A DNA stretch of 64,000 nucleotides from Acanthochromis polyacanthus. Lineage: Eukaryota > Chordata > Actinopteri > Pomacentridae. The notes beneath the pieces are model-generated. The model saw nothing but the letters and a program-made list of their open reading frames with translations. It had not been told where the DNA came from and did not search any database. Below, piece by piece: positions 21,727 through 31,700 of this stretch. The translations under genes were made by a program, and so were the position numbers. The stretch is taken from assembly GCF_021347895.1 (NCBI RefSeq), contig NC_067122.1:33388215-33452214 (forward strand). The letters run 5' to 3'. Position 1 is the first letter of the stretch. The number at the start of each line of letters is the position of its first letter.

Positions 21727-23226
21727 CTATACTCTGTAATTTTTGTTTTTAAGTGTAAGTAAGCTGTACCAGCAGATAAAAGAAAAGGTTAAAACAGACT
21801 CAATAAAACAAGAATAAAACATTTTCATAAGAGTACTATCAACCTTAAAACTCTGCAATTTCCTAAAAAAATACATGCGTTGATGCGCCTTTCTACAAAC
21901 AGCATCGACATGAAAGTCGAAAGACAGCTTGTCATCAATATTAGTGCCAAGATATTTATAAGTATGGACCCGCTCGACGGCTTGATCCTTGATGACAAGA
22001 GCAGGGAAGACTGACTGATGTTTCCTAAAGTCTATAAACATTTCTTTCGTCTTAGACACATTGATGTGCATAAGGGAAGTGGAACACCAGTCAGTGAATT
22101 CCTGCAATACAGGGCCATGGTCAGGGTCGTCACTACTCAGCAAGGAAACAATTACTGAGTCATCCGCAAACTTCAAGATGTGAGGCCCCACATGTTGGCT
22201 ACGGCACTCGTTTGTGTATAAAACAAACAGTAAAGGAGAAAGGACACAGCCCTGAGGTGATCCAGTGGAGGAGATGAGGGTGTCTGACAAAACACCGTTG
22301 ACCCTCACACGTTGTGGTCTTTCTGTTAAAAAATCCATGAGCCACGCTATTAGGCCAGGATCAATGCAATGAAAGTCCCTTAGTCTTTCTGCTAAAATGT
22401 GTGGCTGTATACAGTTAAAAGCAGATGAAAAGTCAATAAATAAAAGACGGGCAAAAGTCTTGGTTCCCTCAAGATGAGTTAAAACAAGATTTAAAAGGGT
22501 GGCTAATGCATCTTCAACACCTCTGCCTGACCTGTAAGCAAACTGCAGTGGGTCCAGGTTCTCATAAACACAGGCCATAAGCATCTCCTTGACAATTTTT
22601 TCAAATGATTTCATTACAAGAGAAGTTAATGCCACAGGTCTAAAATCATTTAGTACTTTGGGGGATGCAGACTTGGGAACTGGAACAATAGTGGAATTCT
22701 TCCAAATTGATGGGACCTTATGAAGTTGGAGAGACAACGAAAAAATGAAAGTAAATATGTCTGCCAGCTGATCAGCACAGTTCTTAAGAACACGCCCTCC
22801 AATGCTATCCGGACCAGGGCTTTTTCTTTTCTTGATTCCACGGAACATATTACACACCTTGCTCCTGTCAACAACGTTATTCTGTGAGGGGCCAGCATTT
22901 TTAAAAACTGACAATTCCTCACGAAAATCACAGTTGTTAAAACGGTTGTAAAAGTTGTTCAGTTCATTTGAGAGCACCAGATCAGATTTTCCATTAAGGG
23001 AGACATGGCTTTTCTTTGATTGCATCCCCATCATAGATTTGACCCCCTCCCAAGCAGGCCTAGAGCTGCCTGTCCTAAGCATGCTCTCAACCTTGTCCTT
23101 ATATTTACATTTGGCAAGTTTAAGTTCTTTTTTAAGCTGTTTTTGAAGCTCCCGATATCTAGCAGTGTCACTCTGAGTGAAACAGATGTTCCTCTGATTA
23201 ATCACAGATTTGACACTTTTGGTCAC
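21727..23226 (-). CDS. LINE ORF2 reverse transcriptase, near-intact C-terminal 499 residues
   Basis: RT of a CR1/Rex1-like element. It reads KSPGPDSIGG (about residue 135), WKNSTIVPVPK (175), RPVALTS, LLFIDFSSAFNCI (motif A, about 260), TGSPQGCVLSPLLF (motif B, about 320), LKFADDSVI (motif C, FADD, about 350) and YKYLGTNID. All catalytic Asp residues are in place, and there is no stop for 499 codons. The frame start is not the real protein start: the endonuclease part lies upstream (23320-23715) and is joined only through a stop or frameshift near 23310. The last residues (LTLKNKNYRV) run to the LINE 3' UTR. It has no partner promoter, so activity is unlikely. Confidence 0.9.
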   Translation of the reverse strand: MTKSVKSVINQRNICFTQSDTARYRELQKQLKKELKLAKCKYKDKVESMLRTGSSRPAWEGVKSMMGMQSKKSHVSLNGKSDLVLSNELNNFYNRFNNCDFREELSVFKNAGPSQNNVVDRSKVCNMFRGIKKRKSPGPDSIGGRVLKNCADQLADIFTFIFSLSLQLHKVPSIWKNSTIVPVPKSASPKVLNDFRPVALTSLVMKSFEKIVKEMLMACVYENLDPLQFAYRSGRGVEDALATLLNLVLTHLEGTKTFARLLFIDFSSAFNCIQPHILAERLRDFHCIDPGLIAWLMDFLTERPQRVRVNGVLSDTLISSTGSPQGCVLSPLLFVLYTNECRSQHVGPHILKFADDSVIVSLLSSDDPDHGPVLQEFTDWCSTSLMHINVSKTKEMFIDFRKHQSVFPALVIKDQAVERVHTYKYLGTNIDDKLSFDFHVDAVCRKAHQRMYFFRKLQSFKVDSTLMKMFYSCFIESVLTFSFICWYSLLTLKNKNYRV

Positions 23227-23319
23227 CCATGGCTTATTATTGGGGTAAAGGAAAATTTCTTTCTGTTGAATGATGGAGGCCTCACAAAAAGAAACGTATG
23301 ATGAAACAACATCAATTAA

Positions 23320-23715
23320 TTAATCAATATCCGTGCAAATATTTGTGAACAAATCCCAGTCTGTACTGTGGAAGCAGTCCTGGAGGCAGTGGATTGATTC
23401 CTCTGACCAAACCGGAACCAATCTTCTTTCCGGCTTGTTCCTCTTCAGGACGGATTTGTAGGTCGGAACCAAATAAACCATGTTGTGATCAGACATGCCG
23501 AGTGGAGCTCTGCTAAAGGACTTATATGCTCCTTTTATGGATCCAAAACAAAGGTCGAGACACTTTGCATGTCGAGTGGGACACGTCACATATTGATAAA
23601 AATTGGCCAAGGACTTTGCCGGTTTGCAATGATTAAAATCACCCAAAATGAAGCATGGTGTGTCCGGCGCTAGCCCCTGAAGTAGTCTCGGCCACCGTAG
23701 AACAGTTGTTGCTGT
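23320..23715 (-). pseudogene. LINE APE-type endonuclease, C-terminal part
   Basis: Contains PCFILGDFNHCKP (GDFN motif of APE-type endonucleases) and PLGMSDHNMVYLVP (SDHN catalytic motif). It is truncated at the N-terminus where LTR sequence resumes. The frame ends with a stop near 23320 before the RT frame begins, so the original ORF2 is interrupted once. Confidence 0.85.
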
Positions 23716-23721
23716 CTAGCC

Positions 23722-23851
23722 GTTAGCCTGCCTTCAGCTAATCATATCTGTTGTAAATATGTTTCTGGCATTAAAAGCCCTTTTGAAAACGCAGTCACCG
23801 TTGTTCCTGTTTCATTCCATGTACATGAGCTCTGACCAGAATCCTAACAGC
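23722..23851 (+). repeat. sushi element 5' LTR, part 3
   Basis: Matches the end of the 3' LTR from AGCTAATTATATCTGTTG to CCTAACA. The LTR ends at 23851. Directly downstream comes GCACGATCCAGCCAAAG, the leader before gag; no standard tRNA primer site is obvious to me. Confidence 0.85.
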
Positions 23852-23868
23852 ACGATCCAGCCAAAGAA

Positions 23869-24840
23869 ATGAGCTCAGCAGGGAATGAACCGGGAGCCGC
23901 AGGTGATGTTAGCCTTTCTATCCAGGAAACCCTGCATAGTTTAGATACGGCGCTAGCCCAGCATGACGAGACGCTACGTACACTTTCTGCAGGTAGCACC
24001 GCCATGTTTAAGCAGCTGTCTACATTAACAGAGCAGACGAACCAAATAGCCCTCCGGTCTGGTCAAGCTACAACCGCGGTCCAAACCACTCCGGTGTCTC
24101 TCGAATTAGAACCCGAGGTTCCAACCCCAGAGCGTTATAATGGAGATTTTGGCAGTTGCCAGGCTTTTTTGACTCAAGTTTCGTTAGTTTTTGAACTCAA
24201 ACCACGTTCTTATCCCACGGATCGTTCACGAATAGCTTACCTTATCGGGTTGTTGACTGGAGACGCTCGCGACTGGGGAACCGCCATCTGGAAGAAACAG
24301 GGGGCTCTCTGTGATTCCTACCCAGTGTTTATTAACGAGTTGGCGAAGAACTTCGACTATCCATCCGGTGGCAAGGACTCTTTCACCAGGCTGCTGGAGA
24401 TACAGCAGGGAGGTCGCAGCGTCGCCGCGTACGCCCGAGAGTTCCGCACCCTGGCTGCAGACACAGACTGGATCGAATCAGCGCTCAGGAGTGCGTTTTA
24501 CCGTGGGTTGAATGAGGAACTAAAGGACCAGCTCGTGATGAAGGATCAACCAGCCTCCCTGGATCAGTGGATTTCGCTGGCCATTTCCCTCGACAACCGC
24601 ATCCAGGAGAGACGTGTGGAGAGGAGGAATCGGTCCTGGTGCGGTTCTCCTTCGACAGTCACCGCTGCCCCTTCTCCACCGTCTGAAACACCGGAACGGA
24701 TGCAAATTGGCCGCACCAAACTCTCGCAGCAGGAGAAGGATCACCGAAGGTCTGCCCGGCTGTGTCTCTACTGTGGAGGAGCGGGTCACTTCGTCACGTC
24801 CTGTCCTCAGCTGCCGGCAAAAGGGAGGGCTCGCCCGTGA
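23869..24840 (+). CDS. sushi-type gag, 323 residues, intact frame
   Basis: Capsid-like Gag of a chromodomain gypsy element. The ATG follows the LTR by 17 bases. The N-terminal part is a predicted helical segment, then a capsid region (PERYNGDFGSCQAFLTQVSL, about residues 84-103; DARDWGTAIWKKQG; FTRLLEIQQGGRSVAAYARE), the gag fold that gave rise to mammalian RTL/PEG10-type genes. One CCHC zinc knuckle CLYCGGAGHFVTSC is near residue 305. The frame is complete, unlike pol. It overlaps the protease frame by about 80 bases in the -1 register, with AAAAGGG at 24819-24825 as a possible but non-canonical slip site. Confidence 0.9.
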   Translation: MSSAGNEPGAAGDVSLSIQETLHSLDTALAQHDETLRTLSAGSTAMFKQLSTLTEQTNQIALRSGQATTAVQTTPVSLELEPEVPTPERYNGDFGSCQAFLTQVSLVFELKPRSYPTDRSRIAYLIGLLTGDARDWGTAIWKKQGALCDSYPVFINELAKNFDYPSGGKDSFTRLLEIQQGGRSVAAYAREFRTLAADTDWIESALRSAFYRGLNEELKDQLVMKDQPASLDQWISLAISLDNRIQERRVERRNRSWCGSPSTVTAAPSPPSETPERMQIGRTKLSQQEKDHRRSARLCLYCGGAGHFVTSCPQLPAKGRARP

Positions 24841-25398
24841 AGGGGGAACTCCGGGTGAGCCAGACCTCCATCTCTCCTCCTCACAGACTTCTGCTGAACG
24901 TGACTCTCTGCTGGGGTACGGTTTCCTTACCGGTTGCAGCACTGGTGGACTCTGGGGCTAAGCAATGTCTTCTGGACGCCAATCTGGTAAGACAACTGGG
25001 CATTCCTACGGTTTCTTTAAATCAAACGTTAACAGCTCGTTCTCTTAATGGTCTCCAATTGGCTCAACTTTCTAAGAAAACTGTTCCTGTTGATCTTGTC
25101 TCCACCGGTAATCATAGAGAGAAGTTAACATTTTGCGTAATGAACAATGCCAACCCCCCGGTGGTCTTAGGATATTCATGGTTAGTAAATCACAATCCCC
25201 AGATAGATTGGCAGTCAGGAGAAATTTCTTCTTGGAGCTTGTTTTGTCACCAGAATTGTTTGCGTTCTGCTTTGACCCCGTCCAGCTACCCCGTGGCTAA
25301 GCCTGATGAAACTATCAGTCTAGATAAGGTTCCAGCTCAATACCATGACCTAGCAGCGGTGTTTAGAAAGTCCAAAGCCATGTCTCTACCACCTCACC
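24762..25398 (+). pseudogene. sushi pol part 1: protease
   Basis: The -1 frame relative to gag. Aspartic protease with the active-site triad in ALVDSGAKQCLLD (DSG) and PVVLGYSWLVNHNPQIDW near the C-terminal flap, then the linker to RT (VPAQYHDLAAVFRKSKAMSL). The frame is cut at PPH by the solo LTR at 25399 and resumes at 26502. Up to the cut there is no stop. Confidence 0.85.
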
Positions 25399-26496
25399 TG
25401 TTAAGGTAAACGGAGGAGCTCAGGTGCAGGAAACGACAGACAATAAGTTTTTAAATGAATGAAATTTAATGAATCTTACAACGAACTACAAATCCCAAAA
25501 TGGGACGAGTAACAGGAAGCATCTTGTGTAACTCAAAACAGAGGTTGCGCAGACTAATGATTCAGAGAACTACTCATCAGAGAAAAAACTCCAAGCTAAA
25601 TTTCTCAACAACAATTACATACATTTCACCAACAAAGCTAATCTCCTAGCGCTTCCAATGTCACTAAATCTCAAGAATACTTATAGTGAAGTTACACCTA
25701 GAATTGAACAATACTAACTAGCTCTCTCTCTCTAATGCTCAGCTCTGACAACCAACTGTCTCATCTCAAATACTACTACGCAGGTTAATGTTTCTCAACT
25801 CGGGCAAACAATTAATTTTATGTTTCTCAACTCAGGCAAACAATTAATTTTCTCTCAGTACTTAACAACGGAAGAAACGGGATGCTCGGACTGGGTTCCA
25901 GGCTGATTGATGGTTTGTAGTCAGCCGGCAGTCCATATGGTTGCAGGAGTAGGGCAACCAACGATGTATGAAAGGAACGCCGAATTAGCAGGAACGTCTC
26001 CGCCGAACTCCCTCAAACAATCAGCAGATGAAACGTAGTTGGAACAAAGGCAACCATCGATGTATGAGAGGAACGCCGGATGGCTGAAACGTCTCTGCCG
26101 TACTTCCTCAAACGAGCAGACAATACGTAGCAGGTGGCTGTGGCGAGGCTGAAACTGGAACGGCTGAACCGGTGACTGGAGAGAAGAACAAAGAGCGGAG
26201 TTAGGGACGGATGACGATGAGAAGTGGTAAAGTAATCAGGTGAGTGATTACAGGAATGAACGTTGCTATTGCTACGATCCGGCGCTGAGGAGCAGGCAGC
26301 ATCTGCTTATGAAGGAGATGGTGATGATCTGATGAGCTGCTCTCAGCTGCTTCCCCGCCCAGCGATCATGATTGAATAAAGAACACCTGTTGCCACTCCT
26401 GCCTGCAGAGCCACACCTAGAGAGAGAGAAGGAAAAGCATACACAACAAAACCACAGAATCATACTCAATTAGGCCCAGCTGCTGCTGGCCTGACA
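25399..26496. mobile_element. solo LTR, 1098 bases
   Basis: It starts TGTTAAGGTAAACGG and ends GGCCTGACA, flanked by an exact 5-base duplication TCACC (25394-25398 and 26497-26501) inside the sushi pol gene. Removing it plus one TCACC restores reading-frame continuity. It contains two internal tandem duplications: TTTCTCAACTC..GCAAACAATTAATTTT at 25790-25852, and a block of about 110 bases starting GGCAACCA near 25950 and 26050. No coding region. Recombination between two LTRs of a full element would leave this. Confidence 0.9.
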
Positions 26497-26501
26497 TCAC
26501 C

Positions 26502-26762
26502 GTCCATATGATTGTGCTATCGAACTGTTGAAAGGTGCCACGTTACCATCAGGCAGATTGTACAGCATTTCTAAACCTGAACAGGCGGCAATGGAAACAT
26601 ACATCAGAGAATCGTTGGCGGCAGGGATCATTAGGCCCTCGTCTTCCCCCCTAGGTGCTGTTTTTTTCTATGTGGCTAAGAAGGATGGTTCGCCGAGACC
26701 GTGCATTGACTTTCGTGGTTTGAATAGCATTACTGTTAGGAACTCCTATGCCCTGCCCTTAA
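26502..26762 (+). pseudogene. sushi pol part 2: reverse transcriptase fingers
   Basis: Carries [40 protein letters not shown] and [20 protein letters not shown], the N-terminal RT motifs of Ty3/gypsy. It is interrupted after ALPL by the DNA element at 26763. The start ATG of the local frame at 26528 is not biological. Confidence 0.9.
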
Positions 26763-28122
26763 AACCCTTTAAGGTTTGGGCAATTTCCGCCCGAAATTTC
26801 TACTGAGATTTACAGAAAGTAAATTGAATGCTGTTCTTGAACTGTTTGGAGTACATGCATGGTTGGGGTCTCATTTGAAAGCTGACAACCTGAATTTTCA
26901 CCCAGTGCAGTCAGAATTACTCTAGGTGCTACTGGCACAGAGTATTTCATGTTGGCACACACTGAATTAGGATGAATTTTTTTCTCGCCTACATTTTTTC
27001 CCTAATAAAACACCTGAAAATCAGTGTGGCAGCACTGTAAGAGCTTGAAAACACAATATTGCAAAAGCCTGGGGTCTTACATAGTTCAGGTCAAAATTTC
27101 AGAGCAATACTACAAGAAATGAGTGTTTCACACATGTATTTGTACTGATATGCTCCGCCCCTGTCAATGTTGGATACAATCTTTATACACTGTGCACACT
27201 CTCTACAGAATGGTATAAATTCATTTTCACTTCATTTTCCACTTCATTTTCATTCCAAAAACTCATAAAGAACTCAAAAAATCACTTCCGATAGGCTTCA
27301 GTGTCGATCACACACACAGATTGAGAGGAATACAGAGAAACAGCAGGTGGAGCCCGGAGCTCACGAATGAAATATCATATAAAGCCGCTGGCAGAGGCGG
27401 GATTTATATTCAAGCCATTCAGCAAGCTCATTGGCTACCAGGCCTGTCAATCTAACGTTTCCTCCGGCGTGATTTGCTGAGAAACAAGTCAATCAAGTGA
27501 TGTAATCGATATCTGTCAGACTCGGCCATGGTTGGCTATATCGCCGAAGTAGGCGGAAACGAGTCACCTGATTGGTTGAAGTCCGGTTTGAAGCGGTCGA
27601 GAAGCCTCCAGTATCCATTTTGAATCGCGAACAAAGAAAATAGGACCGTGTATGATAAAGTTATAATAGAAAGATGCAGTGAATATGAAACGCACAGCGC
27701 CACCACGCGCCGCGTGCACGCGCACGGAGCCGATCGTTTTCTGGATTTTTTACCTATTTCGAGACATGTTTTGGCCAAAGTATTATACTGGATTGTTTCC
27801 TCTGGATGGCTAAGCTTGGGTTCTGGCCGGTTTTTGTGGATTATCTTCTTTTATGACCAGAAACGAGCGTCCAAACTGCGTCGACAGGTGAGCTGTGCAC
27901 GTTTACATGACTTGTTGTTTGTTGGATAAATGTGTTTATATTACCCGCTGTGGTAATCACATCTGAAAGTGGTTTATACCGGCGGATTCATGAGAATCTC
28001 AGCTTTCTATGTGTGTATAGTGTTTGTATAATCGTGTTTGCAGTGTCCTTCTATTTTAAAAAAAGCGTATACCGATAAAAAACGGCCCGCCCGCGGGCCG
28101 CCGTACTTTAACGGGTTCGGCC
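26763..28122. mobile_element. unclassified DNA element in sushi RT
   Basis: About 1.36 kb inserted between RT codons. Ends AACCCTTTAAGG and (inverted) AACCCGTTAAAG are alike. The target is TTAA at left and TTTA at right, or an 8-9 base near-duplicate (CTGCCCTTA / CGGCCTTTA), so the superfamily is unresolved. No transposase is evident; frames at 27536-27929 overlap on opposite strands without motifs. At 27951-28006 it contains the block GGTAATCACATCTGAAAGTG also found in the foldback arms. The right end has a short palindrome GGCCCGCCCGCGGGCC. Confidence 0.7.
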
Positions 28123-28725
28123 TTTACCTCCCTTCGGGGAGCGACTATTTTTACCAAGCTAGACCTTCGTAATGCCTACCATTTGGTTCGGATCCGTAGT
28201 GGTGACGAGTGGAAGACGGCTTTCAACACACCCTTAGGCCACTTTGAATATCTGGTAATGCCTTTCGGACTTACAAATGCCCCAGTTGTCTTCCAGCACT
28301 TGATTAATGATGTTCTCCGCGACATGCTCAATCACTTCGTGTTTGTATACTTGGATGACATTTTGATCTTCTCTCAGAGCCTGGAGGAGCACATTGGCCA
28401 TGTTCGTCAAGTACTGTAGAGACTTTTGAAAAATCGCTTGTTTGTTGAGGCAGAGAAGTGTGAGTTTCATGCCCCAACCGTTTCCTTCCTGGGGTTTGTT
28501 ATTTCTCCAGGTCAGATTAAGATGGACCCTGGGAAACTTACAGCAGTACAGGACTGGCCTGTTCCAGAGACCAGGAAACAGCTTCAGCGCTTCTTGGGGT
28601 TTGCAAACTTTTACAGACGTTTTATTAAGAACTATAGTAAAGTGACTGCCCCCCTCACCGCCCTGACTTCCACTTCTAGGTCGTTTCGTGGACTCCTGAG
28701 GCAGATCAGGCTTTTAATGAACTAA
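28123..28725 (+). pseudogene. sushi pol part 3: reverse transcriptase palm and thumb
   Basis: [20 protein letters not shown] (motif A), [20 protein letters not shown] (motif B), [12 protein letters not shown] (motif C, YLDD), [12 protein letters not shown] and [17 protein letters not shown] stop at 28417-28419 breaks the frame before RLLKN. The frame is lost near 28686 (one-base change) before the RNase H part. Confidence 0.9.
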
Positions 28726-30012
28726 AGCTGCTTTTCACCTCTGCTCCAGTTCTCTCTCAGCCTGATCCGTCCCTCCAGTTCGTGGTGGAGGTGGACGCCT
28801 CCGACATCGGTGTTGGTGCGGTACTGTCGCAGCATGCCCCCAGGGACCAGAAACTCCATCCATGTGCTTTTTTTTCCCGACGTCTATCCGCCGCCGAACG
28901 GAATTACGGCATCGGCGACAGGGAGCTTCTGGCAGTTAAGTTGGCTCTGGAGGAGTGGCGGCATTGGCTGGAGGGAACTGAACTGCCGTTTGTGGTCTGG
29001 ACGGATCACAAGAACTTGGAGTACATTAAGTCAGCCAAGAGACTGAACTCTCGTCAGGCTAGATGGTCGTTGTTTTTTGAACGGTTTAACTTTTCTCTGT
29101 CTTATCGTCCTGGTTCCAAGAACATTAAGCCTGACGCTCTCTCTCGACAGTTTTCGGTGACTGATGGTGGGGAGGAACCGGGACCGATTCTGCCTGAGTC
29201 TTGCCTGGTCGCTACACTTACCTGGCAGGTGGAATCAGATGTCCGTCGGGCTCAGCAATTACAACCTGATCCGGGTACCGGACCGGCTGGGTGTTTGTTT
29301 GTGCCTGAGGCTGTCCGGGTTCGGGTTCTCCAATGGGGTCATTCTTCCAAGGTCGCATGCCATCCCGGGGGTCGATGCACGTTGGAGTTAATCAAACAGC
29401 GGTTTTGGTGGCCTTCTATGAATACGGATGTCAGGGAATTTGTGGCGGCATGTTCTACCTGTGCCCGTAATAAGTCCTCTAATCAGGTCAGTTCGGGACT
29501 GTTGTTGTCCCTTCCTGTGCCTAGGCGACCTTGGTCGCACATTGCGGTTGACTTTGTTTCTGGCTTACCGGTGTCTCAGGGTAATACTGTCATTCTTACT
29601 ATTGTGGACCGTTTTTCTAAGGCCGCTCACTTTCTTCCTCTGCCCAAGCTGCCGTTGGCTAAGGAGACAGCGAAGGTGTTGGTCCAGAACGTTTTCCGCC
29701 TCCATGGCATTCCGGCTGCCATCGTCTCTGACCGCGGTCCACAGTTTACGTCGGAGGTATGGCGAACTTTTTGCACCGCCCTGGGGGCCACGGTTAGTCT
29801 TACGTCTGGTTTTCACCCGCAATCTAATGGTCAGACAGAACGCACCAACCAGTCCTTAGAGAAATTCTTGCGTTGTTTGGTTTCTGAGAATCCGTCTTCA
29901 TGGTGTGGGAGGTTGCCGTGGATTGAATATGCTCACAACTCGTTTACCAATGCTTCTTCTGGGTTGTCCCCCTTTCAGTGCTCTCTGGGCTATCAGCCCC
30001 CCTGTTTTCCTC
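28690..30012 (+). pseudogene. sushi pol part 4: RNase H and integrase
   Basis: RNase [58 protein letters not shown]. Integrase: zinc-binding region around [20 protein letters not shown] (CSTC), then the catalytic core with Asp in [12 protein letters not shown], Asp in [14 protein letters not shown] and Glu in [15 protein letters not shown]. All three acidic residues are kept. The 474-codon frame 28782-30206 stays in phase until a C-run near 30000, after which its last 60 residues are out of frame. Confidence 0.9.
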
Positions 30013-30590
30013 ACAGGAGGCTGAGATCAACATTCCGTCGGTGGTGGCGCTGTTTCGGCGTATGCGTGGTACATGGAGACGGGCGCGGCGGGCGTTGTTG
30101 CACTCTGCTTGACAGATGGCATCCCAGGCCAATCGTCACCGCCGTCCTGTGCCGACTTATTCTCCCGGCCAGAAGGTGTGGCTTCGGGCTAAGGATATTC
30201 CCCTGAGGGTGGAATCTCGTAAGTTGGCTCCTCGTTTTATTGGACCTTTTGTGGTTGATAGGGTGGTGAATCCCTGTGCGGTGCGGTTGCCTGCCTCTAT
30301 GAAGGTTCATCCTACTTTTCATGTTTCACAACTCAAACCTGTCTCTGAGTGCGCTCTAGCCCCCCCAATCCTCCTCCGCCTCCTCCCAGGATTAGTGATG
30401 GGGTTCGTCGACTTTTGAATGCCCGTCGTCGCGGCAGGGGTTTGCAGTTTTTGGTGGACTGGGAGGGTTATGGTCCAGAGGAACGCAGTTGGGTGACCCA
30501 CAGCAGAATCCTGGACAGGGCGTTGATCTCTGACTTCTTTCGAAGTCACCCTGACCACCCAGCTCGGGCACCTGGAGGTGCCCGTAGAGG
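30013..30590 (+). pseudogene. sushi pol part 5: integrase C-terminus and chromodomain
   Basis: After a frameshift near 30000 and a stop near 30112, the frame continues with [20 protein letters not shown] and [12 protein letters not shown] (integrase GPY/F-like tail). Another shift in the C-run at 30361 leads to the chromodomain: [49 protein letters not shown]. The chromodomain directs integration by reading histone marks in chromoviruses. The aromatic Trp-Tyr residues are retained. Confidence 0.85.
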
Positions 30591-30600
30591 GGGGGGGTAC
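30582..30600 (+). other. polypurine tract
   Basis: A purine run (AGAGGGGGGGGG) lies immediately before the 3' LTR, the position of the plus-strand primer. Confidence 0.75.
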
Positions 30601-31210
30601 TGTCAGGCCAGCCACTGGCGGCTCTGCCTAGTGCCTCCTCCCCCTTCCTTCCCTACTTTGTGTCTAGGTGGTGCTCTGTGTTGTGGCAACGCTCAGCTGT
30701 GGACACTTGCAATCAGCTGATTGGATCCTGACGACAGGTGTTCCTAACCAATCAGCGCTGCCTTCCCGTCCTACAAGAGTAGACGCCACACACACTCCGG
30801 TGCTGGATCGTGACACTACCTCAGTAATCCCTCAGCCGTTATAGTGTATAGTTTCTACTTCTGTATGCTCTCAGTCACACCGTTTCTCCTATGCTACAGT
30901 TCCTGTTCCTGCACCTGCTGCCTGCTGCTTGGACACCTCAGCCCTCACCAGCATACCCCTGCCAAGACCCACAGAGAGGATCACTGCACACCAGCCCAGC
31001 GCATCCTACGACGGACACCGCCTCCCACCCTTTCGCATCCCCTTCCGGAGAATTCGCCAGCCGGTGCCCCGGTCCGAGCGTCTCCAATGTAAAAGAAGCT
31101 AATTATATCTGTTGTAAATACGTTTCTGGCATTAAAAGCCCTTTTGAAAACGCAGTCACCATTGTTCCTGTTTCATTCCATGCACATGAGCTCTGACCAG
31201 AATCCTAACA
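30601..31210 (+). repeat. sushi element 3' LTR
   Basis: 610 bases, TGTCAGGCCAGCC to CCTAACA. It is uninterrupted and so serves as the reference for the fragmented 5' LTR and as the empty site for the foldback insertion. Following flank CATTG. Confidence 0.95.
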
Positions 31211-31214
31211 CATT

Positions 31215-31515
31215 GTTGTAAACCACCAAACATCCCCTATGGCAGTAACACTCCTTGAAAACATCAGCCTCTCCCAGCAGGACAACACACCCCACAAACA
31301 GCAACACCTCACATCACAAGTAAAGAACTGCTCAGAAACATCTCAAAGAACAAACCAAAAACTCAAAGTGCTGGCTCAGCCTCCAAACTCCCCAGAGCCC
31401 ATCAAGCATCCAGTCCTTGGAACGTGCTGGAAAAAGTCTGATCCATGGAGGCCTCATTCCCAAAAGAACACTAGGCCAAAAGAATCCTCTGTCAACATCC
31501 TGGTATGAAATGCAG
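31215..31515 (+). pseudogene. Tc1-like transposase C-terminal fragment
   Basis: Reads LSQQDNTPHKQQH (equivalent to the QQDN-A-H motif after the second catalytic Asp) and KVLAQPPNSPEPI (normally WPPNSPDLNPIE, third catalytic residue), then CWKKSDPWRP. The Asp/Glu of the last motif is altered. Same family as 8078-8172. Confidence 0.75.
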
Positions 31516-31552
31516 TAACAACAACATTAAGGCAACTCTAAGAGACTGCAAC

Positions 31553-31700
31553 TGGCATATCATATCATATCATATAGGGGTAACTATTGGCAAGCACCTC
31601 ATGATGCGATACGGTACGTATCAAGATTCTTGGGTTGCGATACGATAGTATCACGATATATCACGATATCCCGGTACTGCGATATATTGCGATATTCACC
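31553..31700. repeat. CATAT microsatellite and end of a TATCACGATAT-type MITE
   Basis: Four CATAT units are followed by TAGGGGTAACTATTGGCAAG and strings of GCGATAC / CACGATATATCACGATATC. The GATATC-rich subterminal pattern is typical of a common vertebrate MITE. Only one end is seen, so it is truncated. Confidence 0.5.

Larger units (their letters stand above)
21223..23715 (-). mobile_element. CR1/Rex1-like LINE inserted in the 5' LTR
   Basis: The 3' end (left) has GAACCTT heptanucleotide repeats (21348-21372, read as AAGGTTC on the plus strand), a usual tail form of this clade. The element is 5'-truncated within the endonuclease domain near 23715. Coding parts are given separately. Bases 21223-21345 may belong either to this element's surroundings or to a variant LTR. 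Confidence 0.85.
18427..31210 (+). mobile_element. sushi-type (chromodomain) Ty3/gypsy retrotransposon with nested insertions
   Basis: Two matching LTRs, each starting TGTCAGGCCAGCC and ending CCTAACA, bound a gag, a protease-RT-RNase H-integrase region and a C-terminal chromodomain. About 7.3 kb of the 12.8 kb is later insertions: foldback 18730-21060, LINE 21223-23715, solo LTR 25399-26496 and an unclassified element 26763-28122. The 5' and 3' LTRs differ at roughly 7 of the first 300 comparable bases, so the insertion is not very recent. pol has one in-frame stop at 28417, another near 30112 and frameshifts near 28686, 30000 and 30361. The element is dead. Confidence 0.95.

Noticed and set aside
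21959..23301. Plus-strand frames over the LINE
   Set aside because: Opposite-strand shadows of the reverse transcriptase.
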